Part shown: positions 11,359-20,102 of the stretch, piece after piece
Layout of the letters: the number at the start of each line of letters is the position of its first letter
How positions within the stretch are numbered: position 1 is the stretch's first letter
Origin: a virus
Strand: one strand, 5' to 3'
Virus record (IMG/VR): IMGVR_UViG_3300046516_000298
Span: 1-23,389 of that record
DNA length: 23,389 bases
Notes under the pieces: model-generated
What the model saw: only the letters and a program-made list of their open reading frames with translations
What the model was told of the DNA's origin: nothing
Databases searched by the model: none
Made by a program: the position numbers and the translations under genes

Positions 11359-13071
11359 TCACACCTCGTACCAGTTGGTGCTGTCGTGAATCAGCCTCAT
11401 GGTGTGTCCCGCCGTAGCCGAGCGATTCGTGGCGCCCTTCAGGTACAGACCCGTGGAGTGAGTGACCGTCAGCGTGCCCGTGAAGATGAGTGTGAGTTGT
11501 CTTCCTGCCCAACCACCCAACAGGCCGGCGATGGTCGTAGTTCCCAAGACAACGAAGTGGTTTCCGTTCGTCGGCAGGGTGATGGTCGTTGCGGAGTCAA
11601 TCGTCGCCATCGGTCGATTGACGTTATTGGCTACAGGCCCGACCCAACCAGTAAAGTCGTTGTGATCTCCGATGTAGACGGTTGATGTGTTAACCGTGCA
11701 GTTGATCGGGGCGGTCACGATGTTCTCGAATCGCACCCGATCAACCCACACGCTCGACGTACCAGAGACGACGATCCCCGAGTCGGTGGTCCGGTAGCTT
11801 CCCCCGGTGACCGTGGCGTCGCCGGTATGAACCTGAAGGCCGCTGATCGTGTTGCCCCAGGTTTGGCAGTCGGTCAGGGTTGTGTGATTGCCAAGAGGGG
11901 CGGTCGTGATAACGACGATCCCGCGCTCCTGGGCTGCGGCCTGGCATGCAACGAGAGCGGTGTCTGCGCTGGTCCCGTCCACAAGAATGCCGACCGAGCC
12001 CGTGTAGCCGACGAAGCTATCTGCTCCACAACCCAGCAGAACGCAGTGGTCGGCGCTCGAGACGTTGAATCCCCGGAAGTACCCGAACGAGAAGCAGTCG
12101 GTGATCTTGTTCCAGTCGCCGACGTTCTTGTACTGGAACGCATACCCTGCTCGTTGGGTCGTGACGGTCGGAGAACCCGGAGCAATCGAGAACGGCCAGC
12201 CGTGGCACTGGTGGAGTTTCGCCACGTCCTGACAGTTGGAGATGATGATTCCGTTCGTGCAATCGAACAAAACCGAGTCCAGCGTTTGCCGGTTGAAACC
12301 TGTTGAAGTGAACGCGGTGGCGAACCCGAGGATCATCGAGTGCAGAACTGTCGCGTCGTCTCCTGCCGCTGTAATTGCGACCCCGGCAAAGGCGGACGCA
12401 TCGGTGGCGGGGAAGGTCATCCCATCCCGATAGATCAGGGCACCCTCGATGGTCGAGCCCGAACCCAGCGAGATCGTGGACGAGCTGGAGAGGCGGATCG
12501 AACTCAGGCTCGAGAACAACCCACTCCCCGACAGACCCGGGAGCCCGACGTGCGAGGACGGACCTTTTAAGGTACATCCGGCCGGAATCGCGACGTTCCC
12601 CGACAGACGGAACTTGCCCGTGTGGGGATAGATGACTGTCCCGCCGAGGGAGCCAAGGGAGACGAATGCAGCATTGAAGGCTGCGGTGTCGTCCGCCACC
12701 CCGTCACCGACCGCCCCGAAGTCCATGACGCTTACGGCAAAATCCCGTACCTTGTCCTGCATCGAGCGGGTGACGGAACCCACCCCGGAGGCAGTGAACC
12801 CACCCTCTGCGGTGATGTTGTCGACATCCCAAATCACCACGTCAGAGGCGTTCTTCAGGATCATCCGGTAGGCAGATCCACCCAACCAGACGCTTGCCTG
12901 CCCGTTGGCATCGCAGACCACGGGGTTGGTATTGGACGAACCACCCGCCTGGTTGGTGAACGTGGCTAGGGGGGTGAGCGTTCCTGCGGCGTAGGTGTAC
13001 AGACGCCCACCGGGGACGATGCCGGTCGGACCGATTGCCTGGAACTTGCCTGCGGTGAAAAGTGATGCCAT
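11359..13071 (-). CDS. Tailspike with right-handed beta-helix (pectate lyase-like)
   Basis: Receptor-binding or depolymerase tail protein of 570 aa. The N-terminal 90 residues are a widespread virion-attachment module (GRLYTYAAGTLTPLATFTNQ, NTNPVVCDANGQASVWLG, VVIWDVDNI). A pectate-lyase-3 style start follows (VMDFGAVGDGVADDTAAFNA), then a long glycine/valine-rich repeat region typical of a parallel beta-helix (about 130-480), and a C-terminal beta cap ending DSTNWYEV. It holds the position of P22 gp9. Enzymatic specificity cannot be read from sequence. Starts 8 bases after an intrinsic terminator; ribosome binding site is weak (gagag). Confidence 0.88.
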   Translation of the reverse strand: MASLFTAGKFQAIGPTGIVPGGRLYTYAAGTLTPLATFTNQAGGSSNTNPVVCDANGQASVWLGGSAYRMILKNASDVVIWDVDNITAEGGFTASGVGSVTRSMQDKVRDFAVSVMDFGAVGDGVADDTAAFNAAFVSLGSLGGTVIYPHTGKFRLSGNVAIPAGCTLKGPSSHVGLPGLSGSGLFSSLSSIRLSSSSTISLGSGSTIEGALIYRDGMTFPATDASAFAGVAITAAGDDATVLHSMILGFATAFTSTGFNRQTLDSVLFDCTNGIIISNCQDVAKLHQCHGWPFSIAPGSPTVTTQRAGYAFQYKNVGDWNKITDCFSFGYFRGFNVSSADHCVLLGCGADSFVGYTGSVGILVDGTSADTALVACQAAAQERGIVVITTAPLGNHTTLTDCQTWGNTISGLQVHTGDATVTGGSYRTTDSGIVVSGTSSVWVDRVRFENIVTAPINCTVNTSTVYIGDHNDFTGWVGPVANNVNRPMATIDSATTITLPTNGNHFVVLGTTTIAGLLGGWAGRQLTLIFTGTLTVTHSTGLYLKGATNRSATAGHTMRLIHDSTNWYEV

Positions 13072-13079
13072 GGGGCTCT

Positions 13080-13116
13080 CAAAAGAAAAGCCCCGGAGGC
13101 CGAAACCTGCGGGGCT
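13080..13116 (-). terminator. Intrinsic terminator between ejection genes and tailspike
   Basis: On the minus strand: AGCCCCG (13116-13110), interior with a further AGG/CCT pairing, CGGGGCT (13095-13089), then TTTTCTTTT. A GC-rich stem followed by a U-rich run is diagnostic and the polarity fits only the minus strand. It ends 8 bases before the tailspike ATG, so tailspike expression must come from read-through or an overlapping control. Confidence 0.85.
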
Positions 13117-13181
13117 AGAATGGGGCGTGGAGTTTGTCGAGTACTACTTCTGGCGGGCGGTAGCGTTACTTGCTCTGGCCG

Positions 13182-14849
13182 TCATTTACGTGCTGTGGAC
13201 GGCAGTGCGCGGTACGCATAGGGACCGGCCAAAGCGTTGAGCGTGTCTGACCGCTCCGCGAACTTCTGATACGGCTGAGACAGCAGTAGCGCCCGGGTCG
13301 CCGGTCGCACGGCCAAACCGGCCGCTATGGCCTTCAATGGATTCCCCGACATGACCGCGCTGCCCAACGTCGTCGCGTAATCCAGGGGGCTAAGGGCGTT
13401 TGGAGCGCGCGTCAGCGGCTGCATCGACTCCTTCAAGGCAAGCCCCGCGTCTGCCGCCGTCTTGAGGCCGCCCGACAGCGGCGCGCCTTTGTCTAGTTGC
13501 TTGCCGAGATTGATCGCCGACACGTCGCCGGTTGATGGGTTGAGCGCCTTGTCAATGCTGTAGGTCTTGGCGATCTTCTGCCGGGCGTCTTGGAAGGCTT
13601 GCAACAGAGCAGGATCCTGGCCCGTCGCCTCCAGATGGCGCCCGACCTGATCCTCTAGAGCCGAAGCGGCATCTCGCGCGGCCTTGCCCAAAGCGGTGTC
13701 CCGAGATGCGAAGGCTTGAGCGGACTTCTCGCGCAGCACGCCGATGGCATCAATCGCGCCCGAGGCCGTGAAACTCTTTTGCCGCAGCGCCGCAACCATG
13801 TCGGGCACTTCTGACTTATCCAGGCCCGGGAAAGCATCACCCGCGCTCTTGTACTTGCTTGCGATGTTGTCGAGGGCGTTGCTGAACGTATCGTCAGCGG
13901 CAACCGTGCCCGTGTTCTTGACGGCCGCGTAAGCCTGCCCCGCGTCTTTGCGGACGCCCGCGAGAGCGTCGCGCGTTATCGGCTGTGTCGCATCCAGTCC
14001 CACATCGCCAGCGGCGAGTCGGTTCGTTACTGGCTGGTTCTTGACCGAGGCCGCTTGGGCGGTCTTGATCTTGCCCGATAGGCCCTCTAGAACCGAGTTC
14101 AGCGCGTTCGGATTGATGTCGGTGGGCGGAACTACATACCCAGCATCGCGAGCCGCCGAGACGGCCGATGCCCGTCCGGGATTGATAGGTGCACCGGCCG
14201 CCAAGCTGCTGAGGCCACGCAGCGCAACCGGAAGCGCCGCGCCGAGAGCCGCCCCGGTCCCCGCATCCCCCGGGGAGGCTAGACCGACTTGAGCAGCGCC
14301 CGCAAGGCCGCCACTGAGAGTACGAATCGCAAGAGCGTCCGCAGCCGACCGCGACGTGGCGCCAGTAGCGAAGCCGCTAGTACGTAGCGCATTGACCACC
14401 TCCGGGACCATGCCGATGCCTTGGGCACCCTTGGCCAGAACGCCACCAGCACCCGCAGTGCCGGCGACCTCTGCGCCGAGTTTACCGACCTTGTAGAGAA
14501 AGGAGTTGGGATCTGCTCCGAGCGTCTTTGTCGCGTCGGTCATCGACTGGCGACGGTCATCCCGGCCGATGAAGTCGTTCTGGATGCCGAGGGCTCTCGC
14601 GCCTGCGTCAATAGGGGCAAGGAGGGTCGCCCCTATAGAACCAGCACCACGAACCGCACCTAGAGTTAGGTTCCTCGCCGCATCCGGCACGGCACCCAAA
14701 CTGCCGGTGATGTTCGCCTTTACCTTGTCGAGATAGGACGGCTCGGGGGGACCGCTCTGCAAAGCCTTCAGGCCATCGGTCGAGACCTTGGACAAGTCCC
14801 CCGACTGGAGAGCCTTCAAGTCGTCGGTGGAGATTTGCGAGAGATCCAC
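13182..14849 (-). CDS. DNA ejection / internal virion protein (gp16 position)
   Basis: Protein of 555 aa, alanine- and glycine-rich, built of helices with hydrophobic patches (for example GTGAALGAALPVALRGLSSL) and long coiled regions around 290-430. The N-terminus has two 16-residue repeats (DLSQISTDDLKALQSG, DLSKVSTDGLKALQSG). Composition, size (P22 gp16 is about 600 aa) and place as last of three such genes before the tailspike indicate an ejection protein that enters the host envelope with the DNA. No lysozyme or transglycosylase motif is visible. GTG start immediately follows the previous stop. Confidence 0.75.
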   Translation of the reverse strand: MDLSQISTDDLKALQSGDLSKVSTDGLKALQSGPPEPSYLDKVKANITGSLGAVPDAARNLTLGAVRGAGSIGATLLAPIDAGARALGIQNDFIGRDDRRQSMTDATKTLGADPNSFLYKVGKLGAEVAGTAGAGGVLAKGAQGIGMVPEVVNALRTSGFATGATSRSAADALAIRTLSGGLAGAAQVGLASPGDAGTGAALGAALPVALRGLSSLAAGAPINPGRASAVSAARDAGYVVPPTDINPNALNSVLEGLSGKIKTAQAASVKNQPVTNRLAAGDVGLDATQPITRDALAGVRKDAGQAYAAVKNTGTVAADDTFSNALDNIASKYKSAGDAFPGLDKSEVPDMVAALRQKSFTASGAIDAIGVLREKSAQAFASRDTALGKAARDAASALEDQVGRHLEATGQDPALLQAFQDARQKIAKTYSIDKALNPSTGDVSAINLGKQLDKGAPLSGGLKTAADAGLALKESMQPLTRAPNALSPLDYATTLGSAVMSGNPLKAIAAGLAVRPATRALLLSQPYQKFAERSDTLNALAGPYAYRALPSTARK

Positions 14850-16298
14850 TCAATGCCCCCGGCGCTTCAGTTCCGCAGCGATAGCGTCAGCGGTCGGCAT
14901 GCCGCTGGCGGCAGCGGGCGGCGCGACCATCTCTGACTTGCCGGCGAGGTGCGCTCGGAGCGCGTCCGCCTGGTCAGAGAACCCCTTCATGCGGTTTCGC
15001 ATCTCGGTCTGGAGCAACTGCGCGTTCTTCTCATACTGGTCCGGCGTCATCGAGGTCTGTAGCAGCGTCTGCGCTTTGTTGGACGCCGCATCGGTCACCG
15101 GACCAGATCCCATGCCGCCCGACATGATCTTGGCGTACTCACCCACGAAGGTCGCGTTGGCCGCTGCGAATTGCGTTGCCTCTGGTGAACCCGTCCCCGT
15201 TCTCCATGCCTGGATGCCGGCGTTGATAAGCGGGATGCCCGTCCGGTCCAGTTGCTTGGAAAGGCCGAGGGCCAATTGCAAGTTGGAGTTGGCCGTCTTC
15301 TCAAACGAGCCCGCCATCGTCTGCGCGCGGGTCAGTTGCGTCAGGGCGGCAGCACCAGACTTGGCGTCCATCTGGTTGATCCGAAGTTGAGTCGGGTCCG
15401 TCCCGAGCGCGAGTTCGGCGGCGCGGTTCTGAATCGACCTCTGGTCCCTCTGCCCGATTGGGCCTCGACCTTGCGTCGCCATCGTGCCATCCAGATTGAA
15501 CCGCCCTGCGGCGTTCTCAATAGCCGCTGGTGTGAGCCCCGACGTTCCGGGCGCGTCGCTGCCATCCGGCCCGAGCCCGTTGATCTTGTAGTCCTTGGCA
15601 ATGTTCGCCGCATTATTGGCGCGCGAGGTGCCCGCCGAGATGTTCGCTGCGCCGAGGGTTGCATTGGCGCGGAGTTGTGCGGCCCCCATCGTTGCTTGGT
15701 TGTTGCCCTTCGCGCGTAGATCCTCATGGGCGATCTTTGCCTGATCCGTCGCGGTGATCGCGCTCTGCATCGTCTCGTCTTTCCACGCCGCGAGCTTTTG
15801 AGGATCGCCGCCCGTTGCCATGATGTTTTGGACGTGCTGAACCAGATCACCGTCAGAGAAAAACCCCTTGGCGTGCTGCTGGTTCGCCCAATTCAGTGCA
15901 TTGGGAACCGAGTTCACCCCGTTCAATTGCTGGATGGCGAAGTTGCTCCCGTCGATCTTGGTCTTGAGGTCGGCCGCGCGCGCGTCCGCGTCTGCCTTGT
16001 TGGACTGCGAGCCCTCCAACCTGACCTTGCTCTGAGACTCGACGTTCTCACGCATGGCCTTGTCATAAGCCTGCAACGCCTGAAAGTTGCCCGTCGCCGC
16101 GATTGCCTGACGGTTCGCTGTAGGGTCAGTGCCGAAACCCTGCACCGCTTGACGCAGGTTGGCCGCGTCACTCTGGGCCTGTAGCGCGTTCTGGTTGTTG
16201 ATCCGGTTGGAACTTGCCTGGGCGAGCCCGTTCTCAACGTCGAGAGGGCTCTGAACCTTGGGCGCGAATTGGGCGTAAATGCTGCTGTCGATTGGCAT
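14850..16298 (-). CDS. DNA ejection / internal virion protein (gp20 position)
   Basis: Protein of 482 aa, rich in Ala, Gln and Asn, largely alpha-helical, with long low-complexity helical stretches (SSNRINNQNALQAQSDAANL at about 29-48; ATMGAAQLRANATLGAANIS near 210). P22 gp20 is 471 aa and occupies the same place between gp7 and gp16. The ATG at 16298 is preferred to one at 16319 because the upstream gene stops at 16301. Predicted to be packaged in the capsid and ejected with DNA; this is inferred from synteny and composition. Confidence 0.75.
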   Translation of the reverse strand: MPIDSSIYAQFAPKVQSPLDVENGLAQASSNRINNQNALQAQSDAANLRQAVQGFGTDPTANRQAIAATGNFQALQAYDKAMRENVESQSKVRLEGSQSNKADADARAADLKTKIDGSNFAIQQLNGVNSVPNALNWANQQHAKGFFSDGDLVQHVQNIMATGGDPQKLAAWKDETMQSAITATDQAKIAHEDLRAKGNNQATMGAAQLRANATLGAANISAGTSRANNAANIAKDYKINGLGPDGSDAPGTSGLTPAAIENAAGRFNLDGTMATQGRGPIGQRDQRSIQNRAAELALGTDPTQLRINQMDAKSGAAALTQLTRAQTMAGSFEKTANSNLQLALGLSKQLDRTGIPLINAGIQAWRTGTGSPEATQFAAANATFVGEYAKIMSGGMGSGPVTDAASNKAQTLLQTSMTPDQYEKNAQLLQTEMRNRMKGFSDQADALRAHLAGKSEMVAPPAAASGMPTADAIAAELKRRGH

Positions 16299-16300
16299 GA

Positions 16301-17623
16301 TTACGGCTTCTGGTTCCACGTTTGGCCGGTCCCATACTGGCCGTTGTTGGCGTATGGGTTGGGGCCACCGTTGGAGTAGTTGAACTGCCCAAGGCTATTG
16401 TTGACGCCGTTCTGTAGCACGTTCCCGTTGTACATCGCAGCGCCCGCACCGGCATTGCCGAGGTTGGTCAGGTTGTTCGCTGCGGTCTGAGTACCTGTGG
16501 CCCCGAGCTGCGCGACGTTCCCGTAGTTCTGGAGGGTCTGGTTCAGTTTCGTGCCGGCATAGTCAGTGCCGTACCGATCAAGCGCCTTGAGGGTCGCGCC
16601 CGAGTACAGACTGCCCTTCGATGCAGCCGACCTATCCACACCCTGCACGCCTTGCTGGAGGCCGAATTGGTATCCGGGGTCTTGAGTGATGCTGCTCGGG
16701 TTCTGGAGCAGGTTCGACATCTTCGTGATGGCAGACGATCCCGCTTGCTGGTATGGAGCCAGGAGCGCGTTCGCCGAGTTCGTGGCGCCCGTCTGCCGAT
16801 TCAGTGCGTTGTTGGAGGTGATCCCACCAATCAGGCCGTTCAGCAGCGTGCCGCCGATGTTGGTCAGGCCCGGATTGGCTAGCATCCACGAACCCGCATC
16901 GCCGGCCGCGCTGCCGAGTTGGCTCATCAGGCCGCCGCCACTCCCACCCGACGTGATGCCGGCCGGATAGGCGCCTTCGGACAGGCCCATGTTGGCCGCG
17001 TCAGTTGCTGCTCCGGTATCAGCACCGAACCCAGAAGGAGCCACAGCGTTATCACCGGCGACTTGGAAGCCTTGGGAGCCCGGCCCCGTGTACTGGCTGT
17101 ACGGAACGTCATACGTCCCGCCCGCCGCACCACCCAACCCCGCCCCACCCTGCGCGAGATCCGTCCCAGCACTCAGACCCGTCAGACCAGAACCGAGAGC
17201 CCCGAACCCACCAACCCCCGCCGCGAGGGCGTACATGATCGACGGGTCGTCCGCCGTGTACTGAGTGTTTGACGAGCCGATCTGACCGTTCGGACCGTTG
17301 AGGTCGAGCGTCGTTCCTACTCCGGTCCCGTGTCCGTCGCTCGCATACAGGGAAGGATTGATTCCCTGCTGTTGCAGCCACTGCTGAAACTGCGGAGTCA
17401 TCCCCGACTGCCCGAACGGCTGGCCCGTGAACCCCATCTTCTGAACGGCTGCAAGGGTCTCAGGATTGAGGTACGTCGCTCCCGCAGGGTCATACGCACT
17501 CGCGTTCCCATGCGCCGGGTCGAGCCACTGGCTTCCACCCGAAACCCCGCCGTTGTTCTGAGCCGAAGCCGCCGAGTCGCTGTTGGCGATGTTGGTCAGC
17601 CCGCTAGTCCAAAATCCTGCCAT
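16301..17623 (-). CDS. DNA ejection / internal virion protein (gp7 position)
   Basis: Protein of 440 aa. The first 230 residues are Gly/Ala/Ser/Asn-rich; a hydrophobic glycine-zipper-like segment (GLTNIGGTLLNGLIGGITS) lies near 250-268. The C-terminal third has the best family marker: ITQDPGYQFGLQQGVQGVDR then SAASKGSLYSGATLKALDRYG, a pattern common to phage DNA-transfer proteins. Same slot as P22 gp7, though longer. TAG-AAG-ATG junction with the upstream gene. Confidence 0.78.
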   Translation of the reverse strand: MAGFWTSGLTNIANSDSAASAQNNGGVSGGSQWLDPAHGNASAYDPAGATYLNPETLAAVQKMGFTGQPFGQSGMTPQFQQWLQQQGINPSLYASDGHGTGVGTTLDLNGPNGQIGSSNTQYTADDPSIMYALAAGVGGFGALGSGLTGLSAGTDLAQGGAGLGGAAGGTYDVPYSQYTGPGSQGFQVAGDNAVAPSGFGADTGAATDAANMGLSEGAYPAGITSGGSGGGLMSQLGSAAGDAGSWMLANPGLTNIGGTLLNGLIGGITSNNALNRQTGATNSANALLAPYQQAGSSAITKMSNLLQNPSSITQDPGYQFGLQQGVQGVDRSAASKGSLYSGATLKALDRYGTDYAGTKLNQTLQNYGNVAQLGATGTQTAANNLTNLGNAGAGAAMYNGNVLQNGVNNSLGQFNYSNGGPNPYANNGQYGTGQTWNQKP

Positions 17624-17626
17624 CTT

Positions 17627-18127
17627 CTAGTCTCCACCGCCCGCACCGGCGCCGCCAAACGGATCGCCAGCCGGGGGAATGTTTGTCTCTTGTCTCGCTA
17701 GCACTACGGGAGGAATAGATGCCGCTCCCGTAAGTCCTGCGTTTTGAACCACTTGCACCGTCGCCGCCTGACTCTGGGCGTTCGCGTTTACCTGTTGCTC
17801 AAGAGCAGTCGTGATGAGGCTCTGGAACAACGTCTGCGCCTGCGCCGTCGTGATGTATCCCGTCAGGTCTGGAAGCGTTGGGAAGATCGGCCCGCCCAAT
17901 TTCCTGTTGGCGAGGTCTGAGAAAAACCGATTCCACGCTGGGTCGATGTAGCCGTTGTCATCCACAACCTTGTGGAGCGCGTGGGGCTTCCAGTTCTTCT
18001 TGGCGTTCGACTGCGCAAGGGCCGTGCTGTACAGGCCCGCCACTTGCCTATGAGTCACAAGGACGGTCGCGCCCGCCCCGTGCGAGGTCCGAAAGGTCGG
18101 CCGCACATAGACGACAGCGCCGGTCAT
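17627..18127 (-). CDS. Virion-region protein of unknown function (gp14 slot)
   Basis: Protein of 166 aa. Recognisable piece: LHKVVDDNGYIDPAWNRFFS-DLANRKLGGP, a short motif found in many phage tail-region proteins, followed by a Q/A-rich helix (TTAQAQTLFQSLITTALEQQ) and a glycine tail (FGGAGAGGGD). Start at 18127 fixed by the TAATG overlap. By gene order it sits where P22 has gp14, but similarity was not assessed. Confidence 0.65.
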   Translation of the reverse strand: MTGAVVYVRPTFRTSHGAGATVLVTHRQVAGLYSTALAQSNAKKNWKPHALHKVVDDNGYIDPAWNRFFSDLANRKLGGPIFPTLPDLTGYITTAQAQTLFQSLITTALEQQVNANAQSQAATVQVVQNAGLTGAASIPPVVLARQETNIPPAGDPFGGAGAGGGD

Positions 18128-18711
18128 TAGTCTGGAACAGTGAAGGTCGTGGAGGTCAGGTTGTGCGTGGTCTGCCCCCCATACACGTCCTCTGCAATCG
18201 CACAGACGACACACCCGAAGGACGAGGGAGCGGTGAGGTCGATTGCAGCGCCACCCGAAGTCGCGGCCACTTTGAACGAGTCGCCCGTCGAGTCGCGGAC
18301 AAAGTAGGTCGTCCCCTCGACCAGCGGAGCAGGAGGGGTGCCGTCGAAGAAGACGATCTTCTGCGTGTCCGGGTATCCATGCCCCGCCGCATACACGAGA
18401 TCACTCGAGGCGATGGACATGAAGTTCTTCGGCGTGGCCCCACCGTTGGGGGCGCAGGCCACGAAGGTCGAGCTATTCCAGAACCCAACCCACTTCACCG
18501 TGGTCGCGTCGACATCGAACACCACCCCCGCATTGAGCAAGCGGGAACCACCAGAGGCGGCGTTCATGGTGATCGACTTGCGGGCATAGCTCGGAGTCCC
18601 GCCCGATAGCTCGTTGGTGCCGGTGTTGCCCGGAAACCCGCTGTGTAGAGAGGCGGCGGTGATAGCCTGCCCGTCGAGCATCGAGTTTTTCGTTCCTGTT
18701 GGGAAAGTCAT
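18127..18711 (-). CDS. Tail-region structural protein (gp26 slot)
   Basis: Protein of 194 aa, beta-rich. The N-terminal part (ASLHSGFPGNTGTNELSGGT, then a WVGFWNSSTFVA strand pair) matches a common phage tail/virion pattern of the form LHTGDPGxxGxNE. The middle has LVYAAGHGYPDTQKIVFFDG and YFVRDSTGDSFKVAATSGG, resembling a repeated beta module of tail fibres. In P22 this slot encodes the trimeric coiled-coil tail needle gp26; no coiled coil is seen here, so the plug or tip is probably of another type. ATGA-coupled to the gp10-like gene. Confidence 0.72.
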   Translation of the reverse strand: MTFPTGTKNSMLDGQAITAASLHSGFPGNTGTNELSGGTPSYARKSITMNAASGGSRLLNAGVVFDVDATTVKWVGFWNSSTFVACAPNGGATPKNFMSIASSDLVYAAGHGYPDTQKIVFFDGTPPAPLVEGTTYFVRDSTGDSFKVAATSGGAAIDLTAPSSFGCVVCAIAEDVYGGQTTHNLTSTTFTVPD

Positions 18712-20102
18712 GACGTGCCTGGGCGTGTTGCGATCTGTACGTTTACGATGTCAAACCGCGCGTTGTCAGTAAATCTCAGCTTCCAGACCCGATCCCTGGA
18801 CTTGCCGAGGCTGCGCCAGGTGATCCGCTGGAATCGCTCGCCGACTTTCCCCGTAGACCGCTGGATCGCGTTGCTCCATGTCGCCCCCGAGTCGTCGGAA
18901 TAGAACAGCTCTACATGAGGATCAACGCCTTGAGGAGCGTCCCCGGTCGTGCAGTCGAGGTGGAATGCATCGAAGATCGTCCACGTCAGGCTCGGGGCCG
19001 ACGAGTGCGGAGAGACCCGCTCTCTAACCAACGGATCACCCGCCTTCTGGCGAACCGTGCTGTCTAGTGCGTAGATAACCCCGTCAGATCCACCGATGAG
19101 GTGAGAGCCGAAGGCATACGTATGGCACACCCCGCGATCTGGTGCGTACTGCCCCGATGAGTCCAGATCCGCTCGCTCATGCCATGAGCCAGTGGACACC
19201 TCGAAAACCCATGTCGAGGTAAGCCCCGGAGCATTGATAGCGTAGAAGGTCAGCCCGTTCTCTTGGTAGGCATAGGCAGTTGCTTGGGATAGGTCGGTAG
19301 AGGCCTGGATGGCCTGTTCCACGCCCTGAGTGGAGACCCGGATGGGTTGGTAACCATTCAGCCTGTAGACGATCCCAGCGCCGTTCTTGTCTCTCCCTAC
19401 CCAGAACGCGGTGTTGTCAATTTCGACAACAGAATGAGGCGCCATGCACCCGACTTCGATGGTCGTTCCCTCTCTCTCGAAAGGGAAGTCCTGGGCTCCT
19501 GAGTCGAACCAGATTTCCGTGCTTACACCCCCCAGGAGGATGAGCCTTCTCTGTACGGTGACGATGGCTATCAGGTTGTCCGGCTGCGACTCGGCCGTTG
19601 CAAAATCGAGGGCATCGAACGTCGTCGCATCGTTGATCGCGGCGATGTAGAACTGCCCGGTATCGGGTCTGACGAAGGCGAAATAGTTATCGCAGAAGGT
19701 GACGGTCTTGGAGCCGTAGAACGCCTCCGACGTGATCCGCTGGAAGACGTTGGTCGCGAGGGTCAGGACGTAGCCATTCGCCCCATCGACAAGCACAAGC
19801 TGCTCAGTCCCGTATGCGAACGCAACAGGCCCCGAGGACGATGCAAGGGTTCCACGTGCAACCAGATCCGTCGTCTGCTCGTACAGGGTCGAGCCAATCG
19901 CCCAGAACGTCCGGTCGTTCGTCGTGAGACACCCCCGGACAGCGCTCGGACCCGATACGACCGACGTATACCCAGGAACTGCCTGGAGGACGAACGGAGC
20001 TTTCCCGGGGCTCTCTAGGCCGACGAGGTGCATGTTGATGCTCCTCTGGATGTCGGCTTTGCGTAGCGCGAGGTTGTAGCTCGGTCCGACGAACGAGGTC
20101 AT
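18708..20102 (-). CDS. Packaged-DNA stabilisation protein, P22 gp10-like
   Basis: Protein of 464 aa; P22 gp10 is 472. Beta-propeller-like repeats throughout, with the typical start FVGPSYNLALRKADIQRSIN, then GCLTTNDRTFWAIGSTLYEQ, LVDGANGYVLTL and EIWFDSGAQDFPFEREG. This matches the P22 gp10 family (PF11134), a tail-head closure protein that sits between gp4 and the needle and keeps DNA in the capsid. Start at 20102 agrees with the ATGA overlap; the five extra residues from 20117 lie inside the neighbour. Confidence 0.88.
   Translation of the reverse strand: MTSFVGPSYNLALRKADIQRSINMHLVGLESPGKAPFVLQAVPGYTSVVSGPSAVRGCLTTNDRTFWAIGSTLYEQTTDLVARGTLASSSGPVAFAYGTEQLVLVDGANGYVLTLATNVFQRITSEAFYGSKTVTFCDNYFAFVRPDTGQFYIAAINDATTFDALDFATAESQPDNLIAIVTVQRRLILLGGVSTEIWFDSGAQDFPFEREGTTIEVGCMAPHSVVEIDNTAFWVGRDKNGAGIVYRLNGYQPIRVSTQGVEQAIQASTDLSQATAYAYQENGLTFYAINAPGLTSTWVFEVSTGSWHERADLDSSGQYAPDRGVCHTYAFGSHLIGGSDGVIYALDSTVRQKAGDPLVRERVSPHSSAPSLTWTIFDAFHLDCTTGDAPQGVDPHVELFYSDDSGATWSNAIQRSTGKVGERFQRITWRSLGKSRDRVWKLRFTDNARFDIVNVQIATRPGTS

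Noticed and set aside
13089-13116. Plus-strand terminator
   Set aside because: The hairpin is symmetric, but the plus strand has no T-run after it; the run is on the minus strand.
13127-13240. Plus-strand ORF (GTG start, about 37 aa) with a hydrophobic helix AVALLALAVIYVLW
   Set aside because: It is antisense to the end of the ejection-protein gene, has no clear ribosome binding site or coupled neighbour on its strand, and the GC-rich antisense frame can yield hydrophobic runs by chance.
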